Positions 1 through 11,200 of a DNA stretch of 64,000 bases are shown piece after piece. Both the position numbers and the translations under genes were made by a program. The notes under the pieces are model-generated. The model did not search any database. It was not told the origin of the DNA and worked only from the letters and a program-made list of their open reading frames with translations. The stretch lies in NCBI GenBank assembly GCA_902729315.2, contig LR746276.1:6602669-6666668 (forward strand), written 5' to 3'. The first letter of the stretch is position 1, and each line of letters starts with the position of its first letter. Source of the DNA: Spirodela intermedia (taxonomy: Eukaryota > Streptophyta > Magnoliopsida > Alismatales > Araceae).

Positions 1-265
1 TTCGATAGAGGACAGTCTGCAGCTCCCTGATGACGCGCAGAGAAGCCTCCTTCGGCTCCAACCCCTGCGCCTCGTAGTGCGCCACGAGCTCCTCCGGCGT
101 CGGCGGGGACGGCTTCTTCGACGCCGTCGCCGTCGCCGTCCTGCCGTTGCCGTCCATCTTCGACGACCGCGAAGAGGACTCGGAGGAGGACGACGACTTC
201 GGAGACGGGAAGGAATTAGCACCGGAGTTTGGGACGCCGCCAGGGGCAATCGAGGGCTGCTCCAT
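1..265 (-). CDS. N-terminal part of an unrecognised plant protein (cut by the window edge)
   Basis: The frame opens with ATG at 263-265 on the minus strand and runs open to base 1, giving 88 codons. The first half is low-complexity, with a serine tract (residues about 24-36) followed by a basic, Ala/Thr-rich stretch. The last 35 residues look like a compact conserved segment (PPTPEELVAHYEAQGLEP, then KEASLRVIRELQTVLYR), which reads as an amphipathic helical pair. I do not recognise the family and assign no function. The coding stretch is GC-rich and free of stops, and a GA-rich leader lies just upstream (about 300-360), which fits a 5' end. The rest of the gene lies left of the window. Confidence 0.6.
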   Translation of the reverse strand, partial: MEQPSIAPGGVPNSGANSFPSPKSSSSSESSSRSSKMDGNGRTATATASKKPSPPTPEELVAHYEAQGLEPKEASLRVIRELQTVLYR

Positions 266-494
266 TCTGCCGAGGGAGTGATAAACCCTAGTTTATCTAG
301 AGAGAGGGAGAGAGGAGCAGAGACCGAAGAGGAGAGGAGCAAGCAGATTACAGGGGCAAGGTAAGAGAGAGCCTACGAAGACAAGGGAGAGAGAAAAACC
401 CCGAGTCAAGAAATGAGACGATGCCACGCGAGGGCCGTTCGATGTAGTTCGTTGTCACAATCTACGCCGTTCGATGACGCTTCGCCTGCCCTTA

Positions 495-716
495 TCTCCC
501 CTCGACGGCAGCTGGGCCGAGTAGCCCTTTGCGACCAAGAGCCCACAAGAAACTCGACCCATCGAAGGATTTAATGGGCCGACACCTCTCCGAAGTTCGA
601 CGGTCTCTCCCCTCGACGGCAGCTGGACCAAGCACCCCTTTGCGACCAAGAGCCCACAAGAAACTCGGCCCATCGAAGCATTTAATGGGCCGACGCCTCT
701 CCGAAGTTCGACAGTC
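495..716. repeat. Two-copy 111-bp tandem duplication carrying TGGGCC (site II) motifs
   Basis: Bases 495-605 and 606-716 align throughout with only a handful of substitutions. Each copy contains a TGGGCC hexamer, at 575-580 and 686-691, exactly 111 bases apart. TGGGCY (site II) elements are known TCP-binding motifs in promoters of plant housekeeping genes. The pair lies 310-430 bp upstream of the minus-strand ATG at 265. Confidence 0.8.
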
Positions 717-776
717 GCCACGGTTGTTGGCGGTCGTCTTCGGGGAGCCATCCTTCGTCGCCATAAATATACTATT

Positions 777-802
777 GGCGGCGGCGGCGGCGGCGGCGGC
801 GG
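777..802. repeat. (GGC)n trinucleotide microsatellite
   Basis: About eight to nine uninterrupted GGC units in noncoding DNA upstream of the ARF gene. It generates spurious poly-Ala and poly-Arg frames on both strands. Confidence 0.9.
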
Positions 803-2814
803 TAGTGGGAAAGTCTACGGTAACTGGGGGGAAGGTCAACGCCACTGGAGGGGGATTCCCGCACGTCGCAAAGGTCAAAAAAGTGGGGCCGCGAGGGCGG
901 GCCCTTGGTAGAAGTTGATGCCACCGGAACCATTAGGTTATTCCAGCGCCCACGTTCCGCGGATCTTCTCACATTTTCTTTGGACGTAAGCCACTGCATG
1001 AGATTCGAACGGGTAGCTCATCCCATAGAGAGAAGGAGAGAGAGAGGAGGGGGGGCTGGCACGTGTACGCCCGGTATTGTCAAGGGAGAGCATCGTTCTC
1101 TTATATGAATAGGCGACATCAGCGAAGAAATGGATCGGGGGAATAATATATGAACAAGCTCCGGCCATAGAGAGAGAAAGAGAGAGGAGAGGAGAGAGAG
1201 AGATTGCGTAATGTGGGTAGATCAGCTGCCTCTCACGGAACAACGGGGGACGCGTTGAAACCAGAGGAGTTTGATCTCCCGAACTGTGCAGTCTGACGGT
1301 GGGGGCTCGATGTCCGCCGCTACCCACGTGCATGGCGAGCGGCTACTCCCCCTCTAACCCTGCCGTTGAATCCTTGCCGACACGCTCAGACATGCATGGA
1401 TAAGGGGGAGGGGGAGGGGGTGGTTACTCGGTTGCTGTCTTGCGGAGGACGCGGTAGTTACCCAGTAGTTATCTATCCCAAGGAGAACATAGCAGGTGGA
1501 ATCTCACCCCTCCCTCCGGTGGCCCCTCCGGAAGAGGGAGAGAGAGAGAGAGAGAGAGGAGGGGGGGCGTGTATGAGATATACCCTATGATATCCGTTGG
1601 GTAGCCATCCTTCTCTTCAAGTCGGCGGCTTCCCGCGGGGCGCCTGGTGGGGAGAGTTGATTAATGCCGCTTACGTCGTCGTCGTCGTTGTCTGATGGCA
1701 CGCATAGATTCCTTCTAGCAAAGCCCAGCCTGGGGAGCGACGACCGAGGGAAACGCAGCAACCACAGGTTCAGAAAGAGAGCGAGAGAGAGAGAGAAAGG
1801 ATGAGATAAAATAGGGTAGAACTGGAATGAAATAAGTCTGATCGGGGGAGGACAGCAATACCACGTCGGAGAATAAGAGAGAAGACACCGCCGACGTAGA
1901 CGAAGAAAAGTTCTGTCAGCACGATACAACGTGACACGACAGACAGCAGCCGCGACAGCGGCCTCTCTGGTTGGGTGGGCTTCTCTTCTGCCGCCGGTGG
2001 GAACAGCGGCAATGAGCGCCGGAAGGCGCACAAGGCATGAAGCCGCCTCACCGGACGGGTGTCATCCTAGGAAACATTGCCAGGGCAAGAAATCTGTAAT
2101 CCGCTCGCCGGATTCCCCAGAATGGCTCCCCTTCCAGTGGCGGCTTTGACTCGTCACGGTCCTCCCGCCAAGACCCTCGGCCAGTTGTCATCAGCTTGAA
2201 TGCTGGAAATCGATAAACTATGCCTGCTACATGTACAAATCTCCATCTCGGAGTAATCACGGATCGGATCGCTGTTGCTCGCGTCTGTTTCATATGGCTT
2301 ACTCAAGAAAGATGAAATAAAATTACAGCCGAGTTACTCAAGAAAGATGAGGCATGAGGTCCACCGTGGGACAAGTGACGGGTCTCGGTCATTACTGTCT
2401 TTCCCATGCCGAAACCAAACATGACGTCATGAACAGTAGAGAGAGAGATGAGCATCAATGGAGACCAGACGGAGGGAGACAGTTTATATGCACACAGAAC
2501 AGGAGACCGAGAGAGAGAGAGAGAGATCATACCGTGAAAGGGCGACGGCCAGGACAGGCCTGTACGAGTGCCTGAGATGATAGCGCGAGAGGGACGGTAG
2601 CACTGTAGCGGAGGGGACAGGGGGCTCATTGGGAGGAGAGATATCCTCCTTCCATCATCTGCCGCCACCGCAGGTCAGGGGACGGCACCCCGTTCCTTCC
2701 GCTGGCACTACAAGTCGCTCGGTGCTGAGTTCGCAGGGTCTACATCCGAGATGCCGGAGGAGCTTTAAATTGGTGCAGTCCACCGTCGTCACCTGATCCG
2801 GAGGTGCCGAACCG

Positions 2815-4116
2815 ATGAGCGAAATGATGAAAGCTCCGGGGAGCGCCGGCGGGGCGGTCTCAAGGGGAGGAACCTCTTCTGAAGGTAATCCTCCCTCACT
2901 CACCATATTAGATAACACCATAGTAGATTGCAACCTCGCCAATGTACTGACCGGTGTTGTCCATCAGGTGGTGGGGAGACGAACGGGATCAACGAGGAGC
3001 TGTGGTACGCCTGCGCCGGGCCGCTGGTGAGCTTGCCCCCCGAAGGAAGCCTCGTTGTCTACTTCCCCCAGGGCCACAGCGAGCAGGTCGGTGTACCAAA
3101 GCCCAGGCTGGAGAAGGCTCCCTTCTCTCCCTTTCCGGCTCCGTTTTGAACCCGATCAATCCTCTCCCACAAATGCATCCTGTTCATACTGTTTCTTTCT
3201 TACATCCCAATTCCGACTCTTCTTCTCTATTCCATATACAATCATCATAGATACTACTTTGTCTGATCCTAAAGTTCTCATTTTTCGCGCTTCAGATTGC
3301 GGCCACTATGCAAAGGAATTCCGATGCGCAGATTCCCAGCTACCCAAATCTTCCGTGGAAGTTGGTTTGCCTCCTGCACAGCGTCTCTCTGCATGTAAAG
3401 CCTCCGCATTCCCTGGTTTTCCCTCCCCTGTTGATCAAAGCGATGACCGCTCTTTGGTGCCTCTACCACCGAGAAGGAGTGATGCTTAGTTTCCGCGAAT
3501 TCTCTAGGCAGATCCAGAGACCGACGATGTTTTCGCCCAGATGACGCTTCAGCCGCTAAACAGCAAGGTGAGTACGATTAATTCGACATCAGATGGCCAT
3601 TCGAAGTGTGTTTGTTTTTGACAAACTTCATGATTAACCAGCTCCGGAGAACTGTTCACGCAAGCTGTCCTGAGCGATGGCCACGTTTTCTAAGATTCTC
3701 TCCTGTTCCATTTTATTTTTTCGTGACAGAACGACGAGGGAGTGGCGACGACGTCGGATCTCGGACTGAAACCAGAGAGATCCCAAACGGAGTTCTTCTG
3801 CAAAACCTTGACGGCAAGTGACACGAGCACCCATGGAGGATTCTCCGTTCCTCGCCGCGCAGCGGAGAACGTCTTCCCGCCTCTCGTAAGCGCCAGTTCT
3901 CGTCCACCGTATCACGGACTTTTGCTAGAATATTCTTTTAGCCTTGAAACCATTCAATGAATCGTCCTTGTTTACTGCGTTTTATGTAGGATTACTCTAT
4001 GCAGCCTCCCGCACAGGAGCTGCAAGCAAGAGATTTGCATGGCAACATATGGACTTTCCGCCATATCTACAGAGGTATCGTCTCTAGCTCCACCCACCTT
4101 CTCTCTCTCTCTCTCT

Positions 4117-4164
<48 letters not shown>

Positions 4165-7100
4165 ATTTTACTGTCGTCAATCTATCGGTTCGAGGACCTT
4201 CCTGGTCTTACCCCACCCGGTTCTTTATTTACTGTCGTCGTTTTCATTTTTCGCTCTATTCATTTGAATCTGGTTCGTCGAAAATGGGTTTTGGATTCTC
4301 CTTCTTGCCCACCTCCATTAATCATTGATCAGGTCAACCAAAACGTCACTTACTCACAACCGGCTGGAGCACGTTCGTCAACGGGAAGCGGCTCGTCGCC
4401 GGCGACTCGGTCCTGTTCATCAGGCAGGAACCCTCGCTTCCTTCTTTGTTGACCTTCCGATCCCCGGAGCGGACTGCTTGGAGCTGACCTTTTGTTCGCG
4501 GATCGAGCAGGGGCGGCAAAAAAGAGCTTCTGCTGGGGATCAGACGGGCCAACCGGCAGCCTTCCAACATATCTTCGTCGGTGCTGTCAAGTGAGAGCAT
4601 CCAGATCGGGATTCTGGCGGCGGCGGCGCATGCTTACGCAAGCCGCAGTCGATTTACCATCTTCTACAATCCAAGGTGGGGGTCCTTACATCTCCTCCTT
4701 CGCTACTTTCCCTTCATCGCCATCTCTTTAAGAGCACTTGCCTTCCACTTCGTCGCCGAGTTTCACGGGGATGATGATCGAGGTCCGCTCTCGCAGAGCC
4801 AGCCCCTCAGCATTCGTCATCCCTCTGGCAAAATATAAGACGGCGATCTACAGCTACCACGTGGATTTCGGCACGCGGTTTCGAATGATGCTCGAAGCAG
4901 AGGACTCAGGTAAGAGAAGGTAATCGATCTTCCATCCTTTCGATCTGAATTCAACGAATAAAACAAAAAACGTGTTCTTTCCTTCACAAGAAGAAAAGCC
5001 CTTCAGCAACATAATCCTTCTCTCTCGTCTGTCCGCCGCAGGCACACGGGTACTATCACGGGCATAGGCGATCTCGATCCTGTTAGGTGGAGGAACTCCA
5101 AGTGGCGGAACCTTCAGGTGATGGCCGCCCGTTTGTTTATACGACTCCCCAGTCGCGTTCTGTCTGCACTCGAACTGGATTGGGGGTTCAGCTCAATCAC
5201 GAATTCCATAATGTGTTTTCTTTCCCCAAACAGGTCGAATGGGACGAGTCTGCACCCGGGGAAAGGCGAGACAGGGTGTCAGTATGGGAGATCGAGCTGG
5301 TTCAAGCGCCATTCGTCATATGCCCTTCCCTCCCTTTTCCCGGATCTAGGCAACTGAGACGCCCTGGACTGCTCGGTACCGGGAAATTCTTGATCGCACT
5401 CTCTCCAGTTCCCTGGCTCCTCCTCCCAGAGCTGACACAAATTCCCCATACTCTGTTCTGCAGCTGACGACGGCGGCGACCCGACGGAGATGGAGAACCT
5501 CCTGAAGAGAGCGGCGCCCTGGCTCGGCTACGAGATCTGCTTCGATGACTCTGGCTCGCCTAATGCCGTGGTTTCGACCGCGCCCTACGCATCCCAGAGG
5601 CTGAACATGCAAAACCTTTCGCTCGCTGACCCCAGAAAACGGAGTTCCCTGCAGAACTGTGAGCGGATCGATGCTTCCAGAACCCACGAAGAAACCGAAA
5701 GGTTTGATCAGCTCTCAAGGCTGCAAGTTCCTACAGGCCAACGACAGCCCCAAGACATTGGCCCCCAGAAGAGGCCCCATTTGTACTGCGGTCAAGCATA
5801 TCCTTCGAATCTGAGCGAGAGTCAACTATCGCAGAATCCGGTCTTTGCTCGGAGTCAGATCCTCCAGCAGCAACAGCCTCAATTCCTGACCCCTCAGGCT
5901 CAACGCTCTGGTGGAGGCTTCACACTGCACCAGACTCAGGAGCAGCTGCCGCTCCAACAGTTTCAGGATTGGCAAGCTCAGCTGCAGCAGCCTCAGAGAC
6001 TTTCTCAGCAGCAATCTCCCTTGGAGCAACAACCTGCACCTCAACCACCCCAGCAAGTTCTTGAGCAGCAGACGATGGTTATCGAAGAAACACCGCCTAT
6101 GCCAGGCACCCAATCGCTTACCCAGCATCCTCGACAAAGGGTTTTTCCATATCCGACCGAGCTGCCGAGGAGCGTCGCCGCTCAACATTCATCGGCAAAT
6201 ACTCTCCCAGGAACTGGTGGTTGTCGGTTGACCTCAGGTGGAAGTCCTCCGGTGCTCACCCAAGAAGACACCGCCCCCTTCTTCTTTGGTTCACCAAACT
6301 CGACAAATAGTTTCCCCGTGCTCGCTCAAACAGCCTCCTCGGTCGAAACATGCCGCCACGCGGTCATGGCAGCGGAGGTCCCCGGTTCTTTTGAGGATTT
6401 GGCTACCGCTGCGGGCCGGACTGTGAATCAGCAGAAGCCCGAAGTAAAACCTTCGATCCCTGTTATTCCCAAGACCCAGTCACAGGCTCGCGTGGGCACC
6501 ATCGCCCCTCAAGCATCATCTTACGCGTACACCACGGCCCGTATGGACTTGCCGAGCTCATCCTCTCCGGGAACTTCTGCGAGCCTGTCCCCAGCAGATG
6601 CAACACACACCTACCCATTTTCTTTCAGCGGACAACGCTCGGCCGTGTACCGGGACGCGGCCGTCGATGAGAGCGCAGGCCCGCCAGATGGAGGAAATAG
6701 AGTCATCTTCGGCGTCGCCATGGACAATATCCTCGGAACGCCGACACCGAGCGATCCTCTGTCAGGAGCAAAGGCCGACGCAAGCCCGGGGAAGGAGCAC
6801 AGGAGCCGTCCTCATCTCGCTTCAGCCGACATGACCCACGATTACGATGCCCACCAGCAAGAAGCGGTGTCTGCGATGTTCGCCCAGTCCTTCGGGGCCG
6901 TCTCAGACATGGCGTTCAGTGCAGTCGACTCCACCATCAGCGACGGCAGCTTGTTGACTCGACCTTCGTCATGGACCACACCTCCCCCTTTTCAGAGGAG
7001 GAGGACGTACACAAAGGTTCAGTATCATTCCCGTTGCCCTTCTCTCTCTTTTTTTCATCTCGACGGCCCGCTACAACACAAACCCGACTGCTCCCTGAAA

Positions 7101-7597
7101 CCCGACCCGCAGGTTTACAAGCGCGGGGCCGTCGGCAGGTCGATCGACGTGGCTCGCTACTCGGGCTACGACAAACTGAAGCGGGATCTCGCCCGGATGT
7201 TCAGCATCGAGGGGCAGCTCGAGTACCGGCAGCGGATGGGCTGGAAGCTGGTGTACGTGGATCACGAAAACGATGTTCTCCTCGTCGGCGACGACCCCTG
7301 GGAGTGAGTTGACTGACCAGAGAGAGAGAGAGAGAGAGAGTGGGTCCTACCCTTTGCCTCTGACTCTGCTGAAGCTACGCAATATATCAATCTGCCTGCA
7401 GGGAGTTCGTCAACTGCGTCCGGTGCATCAAGATACTGTCGCCGCAGGAAGTAGAGCAGATGAGCCTGGACGGCAGCGACCTCGGCGCGAAAGTGGACGT
7501 CGTCTTTCCATACCAGGCGTACAACAACTCCGACGTCCCGGGCGAGCGCAACAACTCCAGCAAACCTGCTGCCGTATCCTACGACAACGCGGACTGA
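2815..7597 (+). CDS. ARF19: Auxin response factor, activator (Q-rich) clade, ARF7/ARF19-like
   Basis: A transcription factor that binds auxin response elements and is repressed by Aux/IAA proteins. Fourteen exons: 2815-2884, 2968-3086, 3296-3394, 3508-3567, 3730-3885, 3990-4074, 4333-4423, 4511-4675, 4797-4919, 5042-5117, 5234-5375, 5464-7016, 7113-7303, 7402-7597. They join in phase to 1041 residues, close to ARF7/19 length. The B3 DNA-binding domain spans about 136-240 ([28 protein letters not shown]), and the ARF domain about 260-345. The middle is Q-rich at about 525-600, marking an activator. A C-terminal PB1 domain (about 905-1000) has the basic lysine ([15 protein letters not shown]) and acidic [17 protein letters not shown] faces. 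The ending [14 protein letters not shown] and QMSLDG point to ARF7/19 rather than ARF5. Start: first ATG before the conserved MKAP. Intron 7 needs a GC donor; intron 9 has a competing donor. An ATG 9 or 12 bases downstream is also possible. Confidence 0.95.
4101..4162. repeat. (CT)n-(TA)n compound microsatellite in ARF intron 6
   Basis: About 16 bases of CT are followed, after GG, by some 22 TA dinucleotides, all inside the intron between exons 3990-4074 and 4333-4423. It is likely to be length-polymorphic. Confidence 0.95.
4424..4510 (+). other. GC-AG intron (ARF intron 7)
   Basis: Exon 7 ends TTCATCAG and the next bases are GCAGGA. The conserved ARF intron lies at exactly this point (VLFI-R). 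Joining to 4511 gives [19 protein letters not shown] in frame, while reading through meets TGA after 23 codons. A weaker alternative is a GT donor (GTTGAC) 24 bases downstream, in the same phase, which would add eight unconserved residues. Confidence 0.75.
7320..7340. repeat. (GA)n microsatellite in ARF intron 13
   Basis: About ten GA units lie just after the donor of the last ARF intron, between the two PB1-coding exons. Confidence 0.9.
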
Positions 7598-8209
7598 TCT
7601 GTCCGTCCCTGGCTCGGGTCCGCACAGACGATGGGTGGGCGAGCCTCTACCCGATCCACTTGGCGAAGAATTCGCAGGTCGCGGTGGGGGCGGCGGCTTC
7701 TCCTCTCCGTCTCTGGTATCGTTGATGCCGGAATAGTTGAAGGGAGATGAGAGCGCGGGGTGTGCGGAATCGGATAAGATCCCCCCCCCCCCCTCTCTTA
7801 GCAAAGCCTCATTTTTTGGCAGACCCTCCAGTTCTGTTCGGAGGAGGTGAAATAGTTTGATCTTCTGAGGCTGAGACTGCGGCGGTGACGACGAAAATGA
7901 GCGAGCCGCACCGCGTGGGGGCACGAGACCTAGTCACACAAGGCCATCTATCCGCATAATAAGCCCTGCCGTGGCACCAAAACATCCTCACCCGCATGCA
8001 GAAGGGTCGAAATGGAGGGAATAACGTTCAACGGTCGCTGTTCTTTTGATCGTACAGATTCCAACGGGCACAAACCAGAGAGCAAGCAGCAGAAGGGAGG
8101 GCGGGGTTGCCGGTGGCGGCTACGGCCATTAGCGTCTCCGTCTCCCCTCCCCTCTGCAGGTTATCGTCGAGAGACTAAAACCAAGACAGACCAGCAAAAC
8201 TCTGGCCCC
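7598..8209. other. Convergent 3' region between ARF and PBA1
   Basis: About 0.6 kb separates the two stop codons. It should hold both 3' UTRs and polyadenylation signals. A C-run lies at about 7783-7792. I see no further gene. Confidence 0.6.
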
Positions 8210-11200
8210 TCAAGTGCTCATCGGCTCGGGGCAGGCCGCGCCGCCACTCGACAGCACGTCCAGCAGGGAGTTCTGGGCCTCGAGCTCATCGTGCCACAGG
8301 GGGTGCGTGTCCCCTGGGTAGAAGTTCCTCGTCACTCCATCAGCGTTGATCTGCAAAAAAGAAAGAAAAAAAAAAAGAGAGAGAAGGGCATCACCATGTG
8401 GCACCTGCGGGTGGTAGAATGATGACAATCCGGCGCACTGAACTAGATGCCATATTCATTGATCATGCACCTCAATAGCAATGCGTAGGTGAAGAGATTA
8501 ATTCAGATTACGTTAAGAGGCCCCTGGGGATCAGCTACGGGGGCCAATCTAAAGACAGGAAACGGCCAAAGGATCAGCTGGGAGGGTGGTTATGGTGTCA
8601 CAGTGCCGCCATTTCTCGACCACAATTACGCCAAAGATCGATCCAAGGATAACACGAGCAGATGCGTCTCTTTTTAAGGGACAGAGGGTAAGAAAAATAC
8701 TCACAATAACAGTGCGGATGACTCCTCCACTCGCACCGTCTCGAGCCATGGCCAGAGATGCAGCCTTCACAACCAATTTCTACAGCACAAAGTGAAGCTA
8801 CGCTTGTCTGGTTACTGAAGAAACCGAAAATAGGCAGGTTTATGAACAGAACACTCGTCACCCAGAAACTGCGAAAAATAATAGCATATAAATATTGAGA
8901 TCAAAGCGTGGTGAGCGCAGCCGCACGTCAACGGCCTATGACACCAATTACGGGACAATGGCGTGCAAGTATCGTGTACCCTCAACCAAGGAAAAGGAAG
9001 CTGAAACTATTGGTTGGCGACAAGAAGACGTCTTCTCGTGAAAAAAATTCTAACATAAATCTAATTTAATTAGGTTCACACAAACAACTGCAGTATAGAG
9101 GAAACGTTTAAAAAAATGCTGGGGAGGGGGGTTGCAGTTTGTTTTGTAGGCCTAAAACGCGAATCAAATTTTATATGCATATTCGAAAGTTAACCACTAG
9201 TTCAAGATGTGCCCAAGAACCAAAGACTTGTCTTTTAAAAAAAAACTAGGTAGTCACCATGTCAATAAACAACACGGCGTCCGGTACCAGCGACAGCAGT
9301 ATCCGATTGCTCAGTGTGTAAAGTTTTCCCTCGTTTCAGGCTGTCTTGAAGGTTCAGAGATACTATCAAACCGTCAATAAACCTTGACCTCGTATGACTC
9401 AGATGTGTTACATTTTACTGAAAAGCAAAACTATCCAAGTCTAGATTCCTGTGATTGTGACATAAGAGAACATGGTTCTGCCTCTAGATATGCCACAGTA
9501 AAAAAAAACCCGGATATGTAGTTAAAGTGAATAAATTGTATAAAATATTATTTCATAAGATATCAGTGCTTCATCAGATTTTACGTACCTCGGCTTCATC
9601 TTTGCTCATTCCTTCCTTCCATGCCTGGTCCATAAAACCATACAAATAACTGGAACCAGATCCTGTACGAAGAGAGTAGCATAACATTCATAAATTCATA
9701 GTGATAACTCTCCTTAAGAAATGGCTCAAAGGTACGATAGTTTAAAACATGCAAGACGTTTTTATGTAAGGTGTCCATTTCTAACAAAGAGAAACCAAGC
9801 CTCTGCGAAACAGTTTATTGTAGAACAACATCCTTTCAACCCTTCTACGACCATACATGTCAACAGAAGTAAGAGGCCACAGTACGACGTTACACTCAGT
9901 TCATCCATTTCACTGAGAAAAAAAAATCATCACATGGAGAATCCCACGATGACAATTCAAGCTGATTCTCCAATCAACCCTTCCAAGTGACTATTCAGGA
10001 CCTGATAATGTTCGGTGGGAAAAACACACTTACTGCCAAACAGATGGAAAACAATGATTTTACTGGGAATGTAACATGAAGGCAGGTAAGATTCTTGATC
10101 ACTCATCTGTCCACAATCTTCTCTAAGTCTGTATCCCTGAGTATCAATGGTAATCATGCAGAAGTTATTCAGTAAACTCGCAAGTCTGAAAGTCAGAAAG
10201 ACCCCTGCCGTTTCCTTATACAAATGTGTACCATTTTACAAACATGGAAACTAGGGGCAATTATACCCACTGCACTAGCTTTCATAGGATGGACAATTTT
10301 TTTTTGCTGAAACTGAAATTAGAAATAGATCACATTTTTTTTTAATAAAATCTATCTAGATCCTAAGAATTACATACCTCCAATAGCAAATGGCTGCTTC
10401 AAAATCGTTCCACCGAGAGGAACAGAATATATTTGTCCCCCGTCATACTTATCCCATCCCCCAACAATCAAACCAGCTTGTAGCATATTCTGAAAAATAT
10501 AATAGATTCATCAGTTTAACTTCAAGAAATAAAAAATATTTGGATAGAAAGCCCCTTAACATGATAAAGTACATTAATACTCGAAAAGTAAGAATATCTC
10601 CATCAACTAATTACTGACTACATTCCGATACCAATAAATTTCTAGGAAATAAAAAAAATGAGCTACTTATCGCAACAGGCTAAGAATACCTGCAGCATAT
10701 CTCTTAAAAATAAATCGACAAATACAATTTGCAAAAAGTTGGTCAGTTGGACGTTTTCCATTAGCTCATCTTTAAAAATAATATCTATTCTGGTGGAAAT
10801 TAGTGGACAAGTGAGATCATTTCTGTCATAAAGCTTGGATTGATAATGGGCCAATGATGAACTATGTAGAGGCAGCAATTATTTCCAATTCAGAAGAGGT
10901 TACATCATAAACATGAAATTAATGATTCTTTTTAGTCTCTAAGAAAAATTTGGATTCCTAAATATCATGTTCATTAATTACCTCATGAGTCATGGGGAAG
11001 AAATAGCACATACCTTGTTCTGATATGACAGCATCCTGATAAGATTAGCAGCTACTTTTACCGTAGACGGTTGGCCTAGCTGTATTCTAAAACAAGAAGC
11101 TCAAACATGATTATTCTATAGCGCCAAAGTATTATTTGGCCAGAAAGTAAGCCGAACAAATGTATGAGACAGTAGCTCGGAATAAGATATGCTTTAGGTC

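Larger units (their letters stand above)
266..2814. other. Divergent intergenic region between the partial gene and the ARF gene
   Basis: No credible gene is seen in this 2.5 kb. It holds a 111-bp tandem duplication (495-716), a GGC microsatellite (777-802) and at least five GA microsatellites (about 1027-1050, 1160-1202, 1530-1560, 1779-1800, 2509-2524). Open frames here are short, overlapping and of low complexity. It probably contains both promoters and the ARF 5' leader. GA tracts are potential sites for plant GAGA-binding (BPC) proteins, which is inference only. Confidence 0.6.

Noticed and set aside
77-364. Plus-strand arginine-rich frame
   Set aside because: Shadow of the minus-strand partial gene, arising from GC-rich codons and GA repeats.
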